A stretch of 33,818 nucleotides of DNA from JAVBPE01 sp031549865 (lineage in GTDB: Bacteria > Bacillota_I > Bacilli_A > Acholeplasmatales > Anaeroplasmataceae). The position numbers were made by a program, and so were the translations under genes. The notes below the pieces were generated by a model. It was given only the letters and a program-made list of their open reading frames with translations, searched no databases and had not been told where the DNA came from. Of the stretch, positions 32,106 through 33,818 are shown one piece after another. The DNA is taken from contig JAVBPE010000013.1 in the NCBI GenBank assembly GCA_031549865.1, positions 1 to 33,818 of the forward strand. Direction: 5' to 3'. The first letter of the stretch is position 1. Every line of letters begins with the position of its first letter.

Positions 32106-33356
32106 ATGAATAAACTTAAAGGTGCTGCAATTTTAGGCCAATCTGGTGGACCTACATCAGTTATAAATGCGTCTGCTGCAGGGGTATTTATCGAAGCTTT
32201 ATCACAAGAGAATATTACAAGAGTGTATGGGGCTGCCCATGGTATTCGTGGAATATTAAACGAAGAATTTTATGATATTAATTTAGAAGATATAAAGGAA
32301 CTTGAATTATTAAAAACAACTCCATCTTCATCTATTGGTTCAGTAAGACACAAATTAAAACCACTTGAAGTGGATGATTCTGAGTACAGAAAATTATTAG
32401 AAGTATTTAAAAAATACAATATAAGATATTTCTTCTATAATGGTGGAAATGATAGTATGGATACATGTAATAAAGTATCAAAGTTTTTCAAAAACTCTGG
32501 ATATGAATGCTATTGCATGGGTGTTCCAAAAACTATCGACAACGATTTATGGGCAACAGATCACTGCCCTGGTTATGCTTCTGCTGCTAAATATGTTGCA
32601 ACTTCTATGATGGAATTATATCAAGATGCAACTGTATATGACACTCCACAAGTGACAATAGTTGAAGTAATGGGAAGAAATGCTGGTTGGTTAACTGCTG
32701 CTTCTGCCTTAGCTTCATACAAAGGGTTTGGACCAGATTTAATTTATCTTCCTGAAGTAATTTTTGATGTTGATAAATTTATGTCTGACATTAAGAAAGT
32801 TTATGACCAAAAGAAAAAAGTATTAGTTGCTGTTTCTGAAGGTGTAAAAGACAAAGATGGAAAATACATTCCTGAATTATTACAAGCTAATTTAACTAAA
32901 GACTCATTTGGGCATGCTCAACTTGGTGGTACTGCTCAAGTATTAGCTGATATGGTTAAAAACACTTTAGGAATTAAGGTACGTCCAATTGAATTTAGTC
33001 TTCTTCAACGTTGTGCTCAACATTTAGCATCAGCAGTTGACGTTACAGAAGCTTTTGAAGCAGGAAGATTAGCAGTTAAAACTGCAACTTCTGGTGTAAC
33101 TGATAAAATGGTTGGTTTCAAACGTCATATGAATAATGGAACATATGAATGTGAATACATTTTAATAGATTTAGCTGAGGTTGCTAATGCTGAAAAGAAA
33201 GTACCACTTGAATGGATAAATGCTGATGGTACTGGAATGACAAAAGACTATATTGATTACGCTCTTCCATTAATCCAAGGCGATATGAAAGCTCCTCTTG
33301 AAGATGGACTTCCAAGATTTGCTAAACTTAAAAAAATATTTGTTGAAAAAATTTAA
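32106..33356 (+). CDS. pfp: Pyrophosphate-type phosphofructokinase
   Basis: 416 residues. GQSGGPTSVINAS is the phosphate-donor loop. GGNDS at 113-117 has Asp where ATP-PFK has Gly, and PKTIDND at 141-147 has Lys before TIDND. The Asp plus Lys pair is the accepted mark of PPi use, because it blocks the ATP alpha-phosphate site. MGRNAGWLTAASAL is the fructose-6-phosphate motif. The enzyme is reversible, working in glycolysis or gluconeogenesis while saving ATP. It is divergent from the ATP-PFK operon, so the cell carries both types side by side. The substrate assignment rests on motifs only. Confidence 0.88.
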   Translation: MNKLKGAAILGQSGGPTSVINASAAGVFIEALSQENITRVYGAAHGIRGILNEEFYDINLEDIKELELLKTTPSSSIGSVRHKLKPLEVDDSEYRKLLEVFKKYNIRYFFYNGGNDSMDTCNKVSKFFKNSGYECYCMGVPKTIDNDLWATDHCPGYASAAKYVATSMMELYQDATVYDTPQVTIVEVMGRNAGWLTAASALASYKGFGPDLIYLPEVIFDVDKFMSDIKKVYDQKKKVLVAVSEGVKDKDGKYIPELLQANLTKDSFGHAQLGGTAQVLADMVKNTLGIKVRPIEFSLLQRCAQHLASAVDVTEAFEAGRLAVKTATSGVTDKMVGFKRHMNNGTYECEYILIDLAEVANAEKKVPLEWINADGTGMTKDYIDYALPLIQGDMKAPLEDGLPRFAKLKKIFVEKI

Positions 33357-33423
33357 TTAGAAATCGGAAAAATGTACCTATAGTATGTACATTTATCAAA
33401 AAAAAAACAAAAAAATCAGACTA

Positions 33424-33460
33424 AACATTATCAATTATATTTGGTAATGTTTTTTCTTTA
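33424..33460 (+). terminator. Terminator downstream of pfp
   Basis: An 11-bp stem (AACATTATCAA with TTGGTAATGTT, one G-T pair) and T-rich tail, about 70 bases past the pfp stop. A weaker ATGTAC/GTACAT hairpin lies at 33372-33392. From 33461 to 33688 I see only AT-rich sequence without a gene. Confidence 0.8.
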
Positions 33461-33688
33461 TATAAATATTTTTTAGTAGTAATAATTTAAGATATTTCAT
33501 ATAATTTTCAATTTTTAAAAATGAATAAAGCATACTATAATATTTTCTTTTTAAATGAGTCTTTAATTGTCAAAAAGAATATATACTTGAATAATATCTA
33601 GCCAAATTTACAATACTTTTTAAAACAATCATATAATCACTATTACTACTGCTTATTAATTTAGAGTTTATTTATTTATAATAAAAAT

Positions 33689-33712
33689 CCACCAGTCTAA
33701 CTGGTGGTTTTT
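33689..33712 (+). terminator. Terminator-like hairpin near the window end
   Basis: A perfect 8-bp stem CCACCAGT / ACTGGTGG with a 3-base loop, followed by TTTTTCATTTT on the + strand. No gene in the window ends just before it. Confidence 0.65.
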
Positions 33713-33818
33713 CATTTTCGGGCATAGCCCTCTATTATTGGCTGCGCTTAGTAAGCGCATATGTGTAGCCTACCTATTGCATTTTTTATTTGCTACCCGT
33801 AAACGGGTCTCCTTCAAA
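33713..33818. other. Hairpin-dense segment, possible mobile-element end (cut by window)
   Basis: Three compact palindromes follow one another: GGGCATAGCCC (33721-33731), TGCGCTTAGTAAGCGCA and ACCCGTAAACGGGT. They are more GC-rich than anything nearby. Serial small hairpins at an intergenic border occur at the ends of IS200/IS605-family elements and in structured RNAs. No transposase is in the window, so the assignment is open. Confidence 0.35.

Overview
The window is strongly AT-rich bacterial DNA from a low-GC Firmicute that builds a peptidoglycan wall (murE) and uses the standard code (TGA as stop, TGG for Trp). It carries an ATP-PFK/pyruvate kinase operon beside a second, pyrophosphate-type PFK. 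An anaerobe-type Bacilli/Erysipelotrichia lineage fits, but the sequence alone does not prove it. No rRNA, tRNA or CRISPR array was found.

Right half (about 16.3-33.4 kb): ordinary chromosome. Reading leftward on the minus strand: a Na/Pi cotransporter with a PhoU-like tail; uvrB translationally coupled to two FtsX-type ABC transporter fusions; an iron-sulfur L-serine dehydratase; and rlmD (23S rRNA m5U methyltransferase). To the right of these are murE and rnhA, convergent and sharing one terminator palindrome, then pyk-pfkA, divergent from the PPi-type PFK. The last 100 bases are hairpin-rich and may be the end of an IS200/IS605-like element or another structured RNA.

Left half (about 0.3-16.4 kb): an accessory island stacked on the 3' end of rlmD. 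The intact rlmD ends ...THVE-CICSLALKTNY. Four further minus-strand copies of an rlmD C-terminus lie downstream at 15114, 10815, 7519 and 304. They read SHVE-TVCLLELKK, SHVE-TVCLLELKK, TVE-CVVLLELKK and SHVE-CICSLHLKTNS. The three inner ones are followed by nearly the same terminator hairpin. This is what repeated site-specific insertion at one crossover inside rlmD would leave. The copies split the island into four blocks: (I) a lone RhuM-family gene; (II) a GNAT acetyltransferase behind a riboswitch-like leader, an ABC-F ATPase behind a short leader ORF, and a Fic AMP-transferase; (III) a class M sirtuin, zinc macrodomain, FMN-binding/ferredoxin fusion, FMN-binding protein and HxlR regulator; (IV) an AAA ATPase, a LysR regulator, three PLP enzymes of Cys/Met metabolism and a zinc-ribbon protein. 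Blocks II and IV also share two further repeats at their ends. No recombinase is present, so any mobilisation would need an enzyme from elsewhere.

How the genes work together: blocks I-III are rich in stress, nucleotide-modification and possible defence functions (RhuM, Fic, ADP-ribosylation writer and eraser, ABC-F). Block IV holds a sulfur amino-acid set with a candidate LysR regulator. Several genes have clear promoter architecture: cysK (consensus sigma-A promoter with a palindrome just downstream), the hxlR/FMN-protein divergent pair, Fic (direct repeats around the promoter), and two leader RNAs in block II.
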